Below the pieces are notes generated by a model. It saw only the letters and a program-made list of their open reading frames with translations. It was not told the DNA's origin and made no database searches. From contig NZ_LR656174.1 of NCBI RefSeq assembly GCF_902168435.1, positions 62,001-126,000 of the forward strand: a DNA stretch of 64,000 nt, read 5' to 3'. This document shows, in pieces, positions 8,991 to 17,447 of this stretch. Position numbers and translations under genes: made by a program. How positions within the stretch are numbered: the first letter of the stretch is position 1; each line of letters opens with the position of its first letter. The DNA is from Bacillus marasmi (lineage in GTDB: Bacteria; Bacillota; Bacilli; Bacillales; Cytobacillaceae).

Positions 8991-10322
8991 TTACTTTGAA
9001 ATTCGTTTTAATAATCTCTTAATTGAATGATTTGCTTCCCGTAAAATCAAACCTTTATCCATCGTTTTGATTCGACGATTTTCCATAACGATTTTTCCAT
9101 CAATGATTGTCGTCTCCACGTCCGCACTAGACGCTGAATATACAAGCCGGGCATATGGGTCAACTCCAATGGACGGATACGTATGGAAATCTTCAAGATT
9201 TAAGATTGCTATGTCTGCTTTCTTCCCAACCTCCAAGCTCCCAATCTGATTTTGCAAGCCCATCGCCTCTGCGCCACCAATCGTCGCCATACGAAAAACG
9301 GTGTAGGCATTCATCGAAGTAGGCCCATGAATGTTTTTTTGGATGGTTGAAGCTAGTCTCATTTCTTTAAACATATCAAGATTGTTATTACATGGTGCAC
9401 CATCTGCACCAAGACTGATTGAGATTTTCCGGTTCATTAAATCCGGAATTTCAGCAATACCAGATGCTAATTTTAAATTAGAGCCTGGACAATGACTCAC
9501 CTTAATCCCACGCTCTTTAATGATTCTTTTTTCCTCATCATTTAACCAAACACAATGAGCGAGAATAAGCCGTGAGTTAGCAAGCCCGATATGGTCAAGA
9601 TAGACGATATTACGCATGCCCCGCTCCTGTTCAACGATTTTTATTTCCTCTAAACTTTCAGAAGCATGTGTATGGACATTGACTTCATAGTGGTTGGAAA
9701 GGTCACGAACTTCTGTTAGTAGCTCCTCTGTGCAGGATATGACAAACCGCGGACAAAATGCATATTGAATTCGACCATGATCATAATTGTGCCATTTCTC
9801 GAGCAAATCAACACTTTGTTGAAGTGATTCATTCGTACTTTCTAATAAACGTAGCGGAACATCTCTTCCTTTATCCATCATGACTTTTCCAGAAATAGCC
9901 CGAATTCCACTCTTTGCCATTGCCATGAAAGCTGCGTCTGCATAGTTGACAGTTTCCATATCAACAATTGAGGTCGTCCCACTCTGAATCAATTCTCCGA
10001 TTCCGAGCATGGCAGAATAATAGATTGATTCTTGATCGTGAGAGGCTTCTAGAGGCCATATTTTTTGTTTTAACCAATCCAATAATTCCAAGTCATCTGC
10101 CTGGCCCCTAAATAAGGTTTGGCATAAATGAATATGAGTTTGGATAAATCCAGGTATGATAATCTTGGATGATCCATCAATCAGTTTATCGACCCCTTGT
10201 GTTGTTATATCCGATCCGATTTCACTAATTACATCATTCTCAATTAATAAATCTCCATTTACAATTTCATTTTTGGGATTCATCGTAATGATTTGAGCAT
10301 TCTTTATGAGAATTTTCACCAT
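8991..10322 (-). CDS. Aminohydrolase (guanine/adenosine deaminase-like)
   Basis: 443 residues, COG0402 amidohydrolase (SsnA/MtaD/AtzB type). Metal motif GFIQTHIHLCQTLFRG near residue 60, VHTHASES, LAHCVWLN and the catalytic-Asp region GADGAPCNNNLD are visible. The closest named activities are 5'-deoxyadenosine/S-adenosylhomocysteine deaminase, 8-oxoguanine deaminase and guanine deaminase. Between adenine deaminase and uricase, a guanine-to-xanthine step would make sense, but the sequence alone does not prove the substrate. ATG 10322 is preceded by AGAGG; ade ends 31 bp upstream. Confidence 0.8.
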   Translation of the reverse strand: MVKILIKNAQIITMNPKNEIVNGDLLIENDVISEIGSDITTQGVDKLIDGSSKIIIPGFIQTHIHLCQTLFRGQADDLELLDWLKQKIWPLEASHDQESIYYSAMLGIGELIQSGTTSIVDMETVNYADAAFMAMAKSGIRAISGKVMMDKGRDVPLRLLESTNESLQQSVDLLEKWHNYDHGRIQYAFCPRFVISCTEELLTEVRDLSNHYEVNVHTHASESLEEIKIVEQERGMRNIVYLDHIGLANSRLILAHCVWLNDEEKRIIKERGIKVSHCPGSNLKLASGIAEIPDLMNRKISISLGADGAPCNNNLDMFKEMRLASTIQKNIHGPTSMNAYTVFRMATIGGAEAMGLQNQIGSLEVGKKADIAILNLEDFHTYPSIGVDPYARLVYSASSADVETTIIDGKIVMENRRIKTMDKGLILREANHSIKRLLKRISK

Positions 10323-10353
10323 GACCCCCGCCTCTTTTCTATAAACATATGAA

Positions 10354-12093
10354 CTAATTACCCGCTTGTATTCCTATATGCTGAAAGGTTTGGACATTGA
10401 ATAAACCCAAATCTGTCAGCTTTAGTTGTGGAATAACTGGTAATGCCAAAAAGGAAAGGGTTAAAAATGGATTAAATAGATTTGATGCACCTAAGGATAT
10501 TAATGCTTGATTGATTTTAGATAATTGTTGAAACACAGTTTTATAGTCTAGTTCTGATAGTATTCCTCCTATTGCTAATGGAAGCTGCGCTAAGATTTGA
10601 TTATCACAAACAACAATGAGACCACCACCAATGTTTGTTATGCTATCGATTGCAAACATGATATCATCGTCATTGGTCCCTGTTACAATTAAATTATGGG
10701 AATCATGGGCAATTGTAGTCGCTATGGCACCCTTTTTTAACCTTAATCCTTTGACAATCCCAAGACCGATATTTCCCGTTAGCTTATGCCTTTCAATAAC
10801 AGCCATTTTTAATTGGTCCTTTTGTAAAGATGGGATAAAATACCCATCCTCAACTTCAACCTCCTCAATAACATGCTTTGTAACAAGACTGTTAGGAATT
10901 ATTTCAATAATATTTGCCTGCGTTTTATTCGTTAAAGGGATTTTCAAATTCCGTTTTGAAAATTGATTGATTCTGACGCTATTTCCTAACATATTTGTTT
11001 GCTTTGAAACAATCTCAGTCGTCAGTTTTCCTGTTTCTACGACTAATTTTCCACCGCTAAAAACCTTGTTGATTTTTATCTTCTCTAAATCATCCAAAAT
11101 AAGAATATCCGCATCATATCCGGGTGCAATTGCACCTTTTCCAACCAAGCCATAACATTCGGCAGCATTTAGTGATGCCATTGTTATCGCGGTAATCGAA
11201 TCGATTCCGTATTCAATGGCTAGTCGTACATGATGGTCAATACTACCTTCTTCAATGAGATCATCAATATGTTTATCGTCTGTGCCAAAAAGGCAACGTC
11301 TTGCGTTACGTTCGGTGACAATTGATATGAGATTAGGCAAATCCTTTGCCACTGACCCCTGACGAATAATTAAATACATACCTTTCTGTAGTCGTTCCTT
11401 TGCCTCACTTGCAGTTACTGCTTCATGATCTGTCTTTATGCCAACAGATGTATAAACATCAATCGCATGATTATGCAATCCAGCAGCATGTCCATCAATC
11501 TTCTTTCCAAAGTGATGAGCACTGCTTATTTTATCCAACATTTGTTGTTTACCATGGAGCACTGAAGGATAATCCATTACTTCCCCTAGTCCTAATACAC
11601 GAGGATGCTGGTAAAATGGTGCTAAGTCATCCGCTAATAAATGGGCTCCAGCATTTTCAAATGGTGTCGCAGGTACGCAGGAGGGCAACATAAAAAATAC
11701 ATGTAAAGGCAGATTGTCAGAGGTATCAAGCATAAAGCGAATCCCCTCAACACCTGATACGTTTGCAATTTCGTGAGGATCTGCAATGATGGTTGTGACA
11801 CCATGAGGGAGGACAACTTTGGCAAATTCAGATGGGGTAACCATCGAAGATTCTATGTGGACATGACCATCAATAAATGCTGGACAAATATACTGATTTT
11901 TCGCATCTATTACTGTTTTACCTTCATATTGACCTATTCCAACAATACAGCCATTAACAATGGCTACATCCGCTTGGAGGATTTCCTGATTAAAAACATC
12001 TACTACATATCCATTTTTAATCACTAAATCTGCTTCAACGCGCTTAGCTGCCACATTAATTCGCTTTTTTATTGATTCGTTACTTAACGCCAA
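10354..12093 (-). CDS. ade: Adenine deaminase
   Basis: About 579 residues, close to the 577 of the B. subtilis enzyme. It has the amidohydrolase motif FIDGHVHIESSMVTP near residue 85, ADPHEIANV, GHAAG and FGTDDKHIDDL, all typical of AdeC-type Mn/Fe adenine deaminases. It converts adenine to hypoxanthine plus ammonia and is the first gene of the purine catabolic operon. The start is TTG 12093: GAGGAGGAG lies 6 nt upstream, whereas the longer frame would place that site inside the coding region. It is separated from trpB by a terminator, so it must have its own promoter, which I could not place with confidence. Confidence 0.92.
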   Translation of the reverse strand: MALSNESIKKRINVAAKRVEADLVIKNGYVVDVFNQEILQADVAIVNGCIVGIGQYEGKTVIDAKNQYICPAFIDGHVHIESSMVTPSEFAKVVLPHGVTTIIADPHEIANVSGVEGIRFMLDTSDNLPLHVFFMLPSCVPATPFENAGAHLLADDLAPFYQHPRVLGLGEVMDYPSVLHGKQQMLDKISSAHHFGKKIDGHAAGLHNHAIDVYTSVGIKTDHEAVTASEAKERLQKGMYLIIRQGSVAKDLPNLISIVTERNARRCLFGTDDKHIDDLIEEGSIDHHVRLAIEYGIDSITAITMASLNAAECYGLVGKGAIAPGYDADILILDDLEKIKINKVFSGGKLVVETGKLTTEIVSKQTNMLGNSVRINQFSKRNLKIPLTNKTQANIIEIIPNSLVTKHVIEEVEVEDGYFIPSLQKDQLKMAVIERHKLTGNIGLGIVKGLRLKKGAIATTIAHDSHNLIVTGTNDDDIMFAIDSITNIGGGLIVVCDNQILAQLPLAIGGILSELDYKTVFQQLSKINQALISLGASNLFNPFLTLSFLALPVIPQLKLTDLGLFNVQTFQHIGIQAGN

Positions 12094-12148
12094 ATTAATC
12101 TCCTCCTCACCATCCAAAAAAACTTCTTATTCTTTTATATTTAACAAT

Positions 12149-12182
12149 AAAAAAAAAAGCACCAATCGGCGCTTTTTTTTTT
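12149..12182 (-). terminator. trpB terminator
   Basis: On the minus strand AGCGCC and GGTGCT pair around GATT (one G-U), flanked by an A tract and a run of about ten T. It lies 10 bp after the trpB stop and just upstream of ade, so it separates the two transcripts. Confidence 0.85.
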
Positions 12183-12191
12183 GAATCTACT

Positions 12192-13358
12192 TTATTTATT
12201 TAGCATTTCAAATACTTGTTCAACATCTTTATCGCCTCGACCAGAAACATTAACAATAATAATTTGGTCGTTTGTCATCGTTGGTGCGAGTTTCATCGCA
12301 TATGCAACAGCGTGTGAGCTCTCTAAGGCAGGAATTATTCCTTCAAGCTTTGATAAAACTTGGAATCCATTTAGAGCTTCATCACCAGTTACTGAAACAT
12401 ATTCTGCACGTGAAATGGTTTTTAAGTAGCTGTGTTCCGGACCAGCTCCTGGATAATCAAGACCTGCTGCAACTGAATAGGTTGGCATCGGATTACCTTC
12501 CTCATCCTGAAGTACAAGGCATTTAAAACCGTGTAATTCCCCTGGAGTACCTTTTGTTAAGGTAGCTGCTTCGGATGGCTCAACACCAATTAAGCGAACT
12601 CCTTGATCAGGAATATATTCTGCAAATGCACCAATAGCATTACTTCCACCACCAACACATGCTAAAACAGCGTCAGGAAGTCTTCCTTCTTTTTCGAGAA
12701 TTTGCTTTCTACTCTCTTTACTAATTACTGATTGAAAATGCTTTACCATTGATGGGAATGGGTGTGGTCCGACTGCAGAACCTAATAAATAGAAGGTATT
12801 TCGATAATTTCCCACCAAATCAGCAAACGCTTCATCAACTGCATCCTTAAGTCGAGCTTGTCCCTTCGTAACAGAGACTACTTTTGCACCCAGTAATTCC
12901 ATTCGGAACACGTTTAAAGCTTGGCGTTTAATATCCTCAGCACCCATGTAAATCGTACAGTCCATCCCAAACATCGCACAAGCAGTTGCTGTTGCAACAC
13001 CATGCTGACCAGCACCAGTTTCAGCAATTACCCGTTTTGCACCCATGCGCTTGGCTAGTAAGATTTGTCCTAAAACATTATTAATTTTGTGTGAACCAGT
13101 GTGGTTCAAATCTTCACGTTTTAAATAAATCTTTGCTCCCCCTAATTCGTTGGTTAGGCGCTCAGCAAAATAAAGCGGACTCTCTCTACCGACATATTCC
13201 CTAAAATAGTAAGAAAGCTCCTCGTTAAAATCCGGATCATCTTTATACTTCAAAAACTCCTGTTCTAGAATGTTTAATACGTTTTGGAGCTCAGCTGGAA
13301 CAAAGCTTCCCCCAAATTCCCCAAAATATCCTACTTTATCTTGGCTAACTTGACTCAT
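12192..13358 (-). CDS. trpB: Tryptophan synthase beta chain
   Basis: 388 residues, normal TrpB length. [14 protein letters not shown] opens the protein. The PLP lysine is Lys91 in HTGSHKINN, the phosphate loop is [10 protein letters not shown], and [12 protein letters not shown] and the C-terminal SGRGDKD are conserved. It condenses indole with serine to tryptophan, normally with TrpA. No trpA or other trp gene is adjacent, and neither a T-box nor a TRAP site was seen in the short leader. AAGGAG precedes the ATG at 9-10 nt. It is transcribed from its own promoter downstream of the HD-domain gene. Confidence 0.95.
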   Translation of the reverse strand: MSQVSQDKVGYFGEFGGSFVPAELQNVLNILEQEFLKYKDDPDFNEELSYYFREYVGRESPLYFAERLTNELGGAKIYLKREDLNHTGSHKINNVLGQILLAKRMGAKRVIAETGAGQHGVATATACAMFGMDCTIYMGAEDIKRQALNVFRMELLGAKVVSVTKGQARLKDAVDEAFADLVGNYRNTFYLLGSAVGPHPFPSMVKHFQSVISKESRKQILEKEGRLPDAVLACVGGGSNAIGAFAEYIPDQGVRLIGVEPSEAATLTKGTPGELHGFKCLVLQDEEGNPMPTYSVAAGLDYPGAGPEHSYLKTISRAEYVSVTGDEALNGFQVLSKLEGIIPALESSHAVAYAMKLAPTMTNDQIIIVNVSGRGDKDVEQVFEMLNK

Positions 13359-13398
13359 CTATACTCATCTCCTTAATATTGAACAAATATCCTAAAAA

Positions 13399-13428
13399 AT
13401 TATACCACTACTTTTAATTTTTATTCAA
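13399..13428 (-). promoter_or_regulatory. Sigma-A promoter for trpB
   Basis: On the minus strand TTGAAT (13428-13423) and a perfect TATAAT (13404-13399) are separated by 18 bp. The -10 lies about 40 bp before the trpB ATG. Confidence 0.65.
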
Positions 13429-13467
13429 CTTTATATTCTGATTATTCTATATTCAAACAGTTTACTA

Positions 13468-13998
13468 TTAAAACTTATTGTGTTGTTCCCGCAATACTTG
13501 ATCGATTTTTTGATCAAGTATTTGTAGGCTTTTTAAAGCACGATCCTGGTCAATTTGACGATAATGGTGAAGACCTCCGGGTTCTTCATCCATTTCATCT
13601 GCTTGCTTTATAATCGCTTGCATTTTCGTTCTTACAACCTCTCCTCCAGGTAGAAACGAATCTGTGTGAAAAAGAATGGCTAAAGAAATTTGCTTAGCCT
13701 TAACCGGGTTTTCACCACACCGGATTAATAGTTTGTGGGCCCTTTCGGCACCTTTGATGGCATGAATATCATTTTTTCGATATAATTCATAATCCCATTT
13801 TCCATCCTTATACCAAGTATAGTGACCAATATCATGAAGAAAACCAGCTTTTGCAGCAATATCGACATCTTCGTTTGCTTGTCTAGCCAGTTCAAAAGCA
13901 TGATAGGATACCGAAATCGCATGGACTAAGCCTGATCGAGTAATGTACTTTTGTGCAATGTGATGCATAAAAAGGTCTGCTAATTTCACATCTCTCAT
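13468..13998 (-). CDS. HD-domain phosphohydrolase
   Basis: 176 residues with the HD motif set: a His in SGLVHAISVSYHAFELA near residue 26-33, the HD doublet in AGFLHDIGHYTWY near residue 55, and a later Asp in IIKQADEMDEEPGG. Such proteins hydrolyse phosphomonoester or nucleotide substrates using a divalent metal; the substrate here is not predictable. It is the upstream neighbour of trpB but separated by a promoter, and the large RNA unit starts beyond it. AGGAAGTGAAAAC precedes the ATG. Confidence 0.75.
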   Translation of the reverse strand: MRDVKLADLFMHHIAQKYITRSGLVHAISVSYHAFELARQANEDVDIAAKAGFLHDIGHYTWYKDGKWDYELYRKNDIHAIKGAERAHKLLIRCGENPVKAKQISLAILFHTDSFLPGGEVVRTKMQAIIKQADEMDEEPGGLHHYRQIDQDRALKSLQILDQKIDQVLREQHNKF

Positions 13999-14220
13999 GT
14001 TTTCACTTCCTCATCTTGATTTATTCTAAGTATTATAAATAAATAAAATACATTTGGAAAAAAGGATAAATTTTTATAATTTTAACAAATTTTAAGGTTT
14101 TTTCAACTATTTCGTATTACCTAATTGTTTTGTTTCATTATATATATGAATTACTGTTATTTTGGTTAATTAATATCAATTAATCTTACCTGTGATTTCT
14201 GATCCAAGCGATTCTTTACC

Positions 14221-14265
14221 TAATACAAAAAACCCTTTGGCTTTTACCAAAGGGTTTTTGTATTA
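14221..14265. terminator. Terminator of the large RNA
   Basis: A long inverted repeat with the core CCCTTTGG/CCAAAGGG (14233-14240 with 14247-14254) continues into matching A- and T-rich arms. On the minus strand it is followed by a run of six T. It lies directly after the 3' strand of the closing helix of the RNA described at 14222-15032. Confidence 0.9.
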
Positions 14266-15032
14266 ACATCTTAGGGGACCCAACCATAAACATCAGTGTA
14301 TTCTAATTTAAAAACACTTTAAATGTTTTCTTCGTTATAGAAGAACTTCATTCAATAGAATTACTGATGCGTGTTTGTTCCGATTGAGGAATTCAATGAC
14401 TAGTTTCTTCACACTAGTATTTTGTTCCCGACAAACACTATTTTTTCGATTCATTAATCGAAGACTCGCTTATTCTTCTGCTTTATTTCATTTTAGTACC
14501 GGTTCTTGAATGGTGTAATGATGAAATTAACATTACTAATAATGGTGCTTTAGTAATTTCATTTCTTAGTAGGCAGTTTTTACATCACTTCTGATAAACT
14601 TCTACTCTCTAAATCATTGCCCTAGCTTTTCAACAACTATTCACCGATATCATTGTTGTTTCATTTCTTCATCACACTTTTCTAATCCGTTTCTTACAAA
14701 GAATTTCTTTACACTCTTTGTTTGATGGATTGTTTCAGAAATCGTGTTTCTGGTAGAAAACTTCTATTCTACGTATTTTCTAATTCATAGGTAGAATTTC
14801 TTTTTTCATCCAGTCGATGTTGATAATGAAAATGGTTAGGTTAAAGATTCATTGAATTTCATTTACTTAAGTGAAAAAATGATCTCTGCCACTTTCATTG
14901 ACCACTAAGACTATGGCCTTACTTTGAAACTAGCTATTGATAAGAATAAGTTACTCGTTCACTTTACGGAACGAACACTCAAATGGCTGAGTCTCCTAAG
15001 ATGTTAAGTTGCTTTGTTTCTTTCTATGGTTT
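14222..15032 (-). ncRNA. Large structured noncoding RNA candidate (~810 nt)
   Basis: No coding frame occupies this stretch on either strand. The ends pair: 14263-14275 is a perfect 13-bp inverted complement of 14995-15007, extended to 14279/14991 with one mismatch. Inside are many exact helices: 14291-14297/14363-14369 (extended by 14300-14304/14357-14361), 14371-14378/14431-14438, 14399-14404/14413-14418, 14445-14451/14456-14462, 14532-14539/14550-14557, 14632-14637/14655-14660, 14736-14741/14747-14752, 14753-14758/14767-14772, 14955-14960/14969-14974 and 14977-14981/14988-14992. A sigma-A-like promoter sits just upstream and a strong terminator just downstream on the minus strand. The size and closed-end architecture recall GOLLD, ROOL and OLE RNAs, but I recognise no family signature. 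No associated protein gene is obvious; the neighbours are an HD-domain gene and a 112-residue hypothetical gene. Confidence 0.75.
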
Positions 15033-15038
15033 AAATAT

Positions 15039-15068
15039 ATCATAAATTCTGAACAATGAATCTGCCAA
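15039..15068 (-). promoter_or_regulatory. Promoter of the large RNA
   Basis: On the minus strand TTGGCA (15068-15063) and TATGAT (15044-15039) lie 18 bp apart, each one mismatch from consensus. Predicted transcription start is near 15032, about 25 nt before the closing helix. It lies downstream of the terminator of the preceding gene, so the RNA is an independent unit. Confidence 0.65.
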
Positions 15069-15181
15069 TTGTGACATTTCGTTGAACGTTTCAAACTGTT
15101 TTGAATTTTCTGCAATTTACTAACACCTTCACCTTTATTCTGTTTTTTATATTGTTTAAGGTACCTAATATCCTTATGAAA

Positions 15182-15210
15182 AAAGACATAGGTTTTTATC
15201 CTATGTCTTT
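15182..15210 (-). terminator. Terminator of the 112-residue hypothetical gene
   Basis: A perfect 11-bp stem AAAGACATAGG/CCTATGTCTTT (15182-15192 with 15200-15210) is followed on the minus strand by TTTTTT. It separates the gene at 15222 from the RNA promoter. Confidence 0.9.
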
Positions 15211-15221
15211 AGGTAAACGCT

Positions 15222-15560
15222 TTAATGATTTAGTCCACTAACAACGATTGTAATACTCCAGCATTCCATATTAAGCATGTCATTGAATTTTATCGTTGAT
15301 ACTCTTAATTCGTTGAAATCAGGTGGCATTTTTATACCTTGTTGGATCAGATAATTTAGAAGCTGATTTTGCTGCATTTCTTCTATTCCTAGCGACGGGA
15401 TAAAATAGGTAATGAAGGTATACTCGTCCTCTTTCCATACCTGAGTTATTATCGGTCGTCCATCTTTTAGATATTCTGTATTTTCCATAATGGTGTTGGA
15501 ATTATCAAATTCGTCAGCCTTGTTAAGGATTGGGACCTTGAATTTTAAGCTTCCCTGCAT
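15222..15560 (-). CDS. Hypothetical protein, 112 aa
   Basis: A 112-residue protein that I do not recognise. It begins MQGSLKFKVPILNKADEF and has no signal peptide, membrane segment or metal motif. The sequence alternates short hydrophobic strands with polar turns, so a small alpha/beta fold is plausible. A good ribosome binding site (GGGAGG, 8 nt before ATG) and a dedicated terminator support expression. It is the gene immediately upstream of the large RNA on the same strand, but terminator and promoter keep them separate. Confidence 0.65.
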   Translation of the reverse strand: MQGSLKFKVPILNKADEFDNSNTIMENTEYLKDGRPIITQVWKEDEYTFITYFIPSLGIEEMQQNQLLNYLIQQGIKMPPDFNELRVSTIKFNDMLNMECWSITIVVSGLNH

Positions 15561-15735
15561 ATCACAAACCTCCCATTCTCCAATTCTTGATTAGCATATC
15601 TTATTGTTTTAGTCTATTTTCAATTTTCTATTATGTACAATTATACATGGTCAGTCTTATTGTATAATAATTTTATAATTACAAAGAATATCAAAATTGA
15701 ATTTTTTAGGAAGATTTCATTAACATAACATCAAA

Positions 15736-15765
15736 AAGGACAAAGAGACGAGTCTCAATGTCCTT
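15736..15765 (-). terminator. ilvE terminator
   Basis: The outer stem AAGGACA/TGTCCTT (15736-15742 with 15759-15765) and inner GAGAC/GTCTC are followed on the minus strand by TTTTTGATG. Confidence 0.8.
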
Positions 15766-15791
15766 CTGTTATAGTTTGATTATTAATCAGT

Positions 15792-16874
15792 TTAGTTTTC
15801 TTTTACTTCAGTAACCCAGTTGAACGGATCTTCAACTGTGCCATTTTGGATACCAGTTAATGTATCGTAAAGTTGTTGAGATAACTTTCCTGTTTCACCA
15901 TTATTTATCACAATTTTTTCGCCATGCCAGAAAAGTTCTCCAACTGGAGAAATGACAGCAGCTGTACCGGTACCAAATACTTCTTCTAACTGTCCATCCT
16001 TATAAGCTGCATATACTTCATCCATAGAAATTCTACGTTCAGACACAGGAACATTCCAGTGCTTTAACAATTCAAGAATGGAGCTACGAGTAATTCCTTC
16101 TAGGATACTACCGCTTAATTCAGGCGTAACTACCTCTCCATTGATTTTAAAGAAGATGTTCATACTACCAACTTCTTCAATATATTTCTTTTCTTTCCCA
16201 TCAAGCCATAAAACTTGTGAATAACCTTTTTCATTTGCAACCTCTTGAGCTTTAAGGCTGGCAGCATAGTTTCCACCAGTTTTAGCTGTTCCAGTACCAC
16301 CCTTAACGGTTCTCGCAAATTCTTCTTCAACAGCAATTTTTACTGGCGCAATTCCTTCTTTATAATAGGCACCTACAGGTGACATGATAATCATAAACTT
16401 GTATTGAGTTGATGCACTTACACCAAGGTATGGTTGAGTTGAAATGATAAATGGACGAATATATAACGAAGTGCCTTCTACATCTGGAATCCATTCTCGA
16501 TCAATCCATACTAATTGCTTTAAGCCTTCTAAAACTAATTCCTCGTCTACATGCGGAATACAAAGTCGATCATTTGATTGATTGAGACGTCTGAAATTCC
16601 GTTCAGGTCTGAACAATAAAATCTTACCTTCTTTTGTTCGGTAAGCCTTTAAACCTTCAAAAACAGTTTGTCCGTAATGAAACACCACCGATGAAGGGTC
16701 CAATGAAATAGGTTGATACGGTAAAATTTTTGGTGTATGCCAACCTTCTCCATCTTTGTAATCCATCATAAGCATATGATCTGTGAATACTTTACCAAAT
16801 GACAAATTTGAAAAATCCGGTTTTTCTTTTTTGGTTGTTGTTAATTCAATTTCAATTGCTTTCTTGCCGTCCAT
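15792..16874 (-). CDS. ilvE: Branched-chain amino acid aminotransferase
   Basis: 360 residues, fold-type IV PLP aminotransferase of the eukaryotic-like BCAT group, as in B. subtilis YbgE/YwaA (about 356-363 residues). Key segments are [16 protein letters not shown], the PLP lysine Lys208 in [21 protein letters not shown], and [14 protein letters not shown] near the C-terminus. It interconverts Leu, Ile and Val with their 2-oxo acids using glutamate. AAGGAG lies about 10 nt before the ATG. Single gene with its own terminator; no T-box was seen upstream. Confidence 0.95.
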   Translation of the reverse strand: MDGKKAIEIELTTTKKEKPDFSNLSFGKVFTDHMLMMDYKDGEGWHTPKILPYQPISLDPSSVVFHYGQTVFEGLKAYRTKEGKILLFRPERNFRRLNQSNDRLCIPHVDEELVLEGLKQLVWIDREWIPDVEGTSLYIRPFIISTQPYLGVSASTQYKFMIIMSPVGAYYKEGIAPVKIAVEEEFARTVKGGTGTAKTGGNYAASLKAQEVANEKGYSQVLWLDGKEKKYIEEVGSMNIFFKINGEVVTPELSGSILEGITRSSILELLKHWNVPVSERRISMDEVYAAYKDGQLEEVFGTGTAAVISPVGELFWHGEKIVINNGETGKLSQQLYDTLTGIQNGTVEDPFNWVTEVKEN

Positions 16875-17004
16875 TTTTGACTATCTCCTTATATAAAAGT
16901 TTTGGTTAAAACTTTCAAAAATGAAAATCTATAAATGCTATTTTACCGCTAATGATATCCTACAACAACATTATTACGAAATTTTTTTGAAAATTTAGTT
17001 TATG

Positions 17005-17370
17005 CTATTCTATAGATTGCTCTTTCTCTTTGATGTCTTTCCCAAAATCTCCATTAAACTTATCAAGCAAAATCGCTGTATCAATTAGATGGTTATTAAA
17101 AATTTGCCGAACAATATTTAACAAGTCCATGATCATCGGGTCTCGTAATGAATAAAGTACCCGATTACCATCTTTCGTACCTGTTACAATATTCTTATTA
17201 CGCAAAACACTCAATTGCTGAGATACAGAGCTACCCTCTGCTCCAATAATCGTTAGCAACTCGTTAACGTTTTTATCCCCCTCGCTAAGTAGCTCAAGAA
17301 TTCTGATTCTTAAAGGGTGAGCGAGTGCCTTAAAGAAATCCGCTTTAAATTGCTGTAATTGTAAATCCAT
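17005..17370 (-). CDS. ArsR-family regulator
   Basis: About 121 residues, winged helix-turn-helix. KALAHPLRIRILELLSEG, then EGSSVSQQLSVLRNKNIV (recognition helix) and the wing GNRVLYSLRD are typical ArsR/SmtB. Metal-site ligands such as the CxCxxC of ArsR are not visible: there is no Cys at all, so a non-metal or non-cysteine signal is likely. ATG 17370 was chosen, with GGAGG 5 nt upstream. It follows the SulP gene on the same strand by 77 bp and probably controls it; a palindromic site lies upstream of SulP. Confidence 0.85.
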   Translation of the reverse strand: MDLQLQQFKADFFKALAHPLRIRILELLSEGDKNVNELLTIIGAEGSSVSQQLSVLRNKNIVTGTKDGNRVLYSLRDPMIMDLLNIVRQIFNNHLIDTAILLDKFNGDFGKDIKEKEQSIE

Positions 17371-17447
17371 ATTATCCTCCACTAAATCCCCTCGGGCTCA
17401 TAGCCTATTTCTATTTTTACGGCTATAGTCCTTTCTTTTTTCCTTTA

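Noticed and set aside
12094-12150. Purine riboswitch or regulator box before ade
   Set aside because: Only about 55 bp remain between the trpB terminator and the ade start, too little for a purine riboswitch, and no clear regulator motif was found.
14263-15210. Large RNA transcribed from the plus strand
   Set aside because: One mismatch in the closing helix becomes a G-U on the plus strand, but the promoter and the U-run terminators fit the minus strand; no plus-strand terminator follows with a T run.
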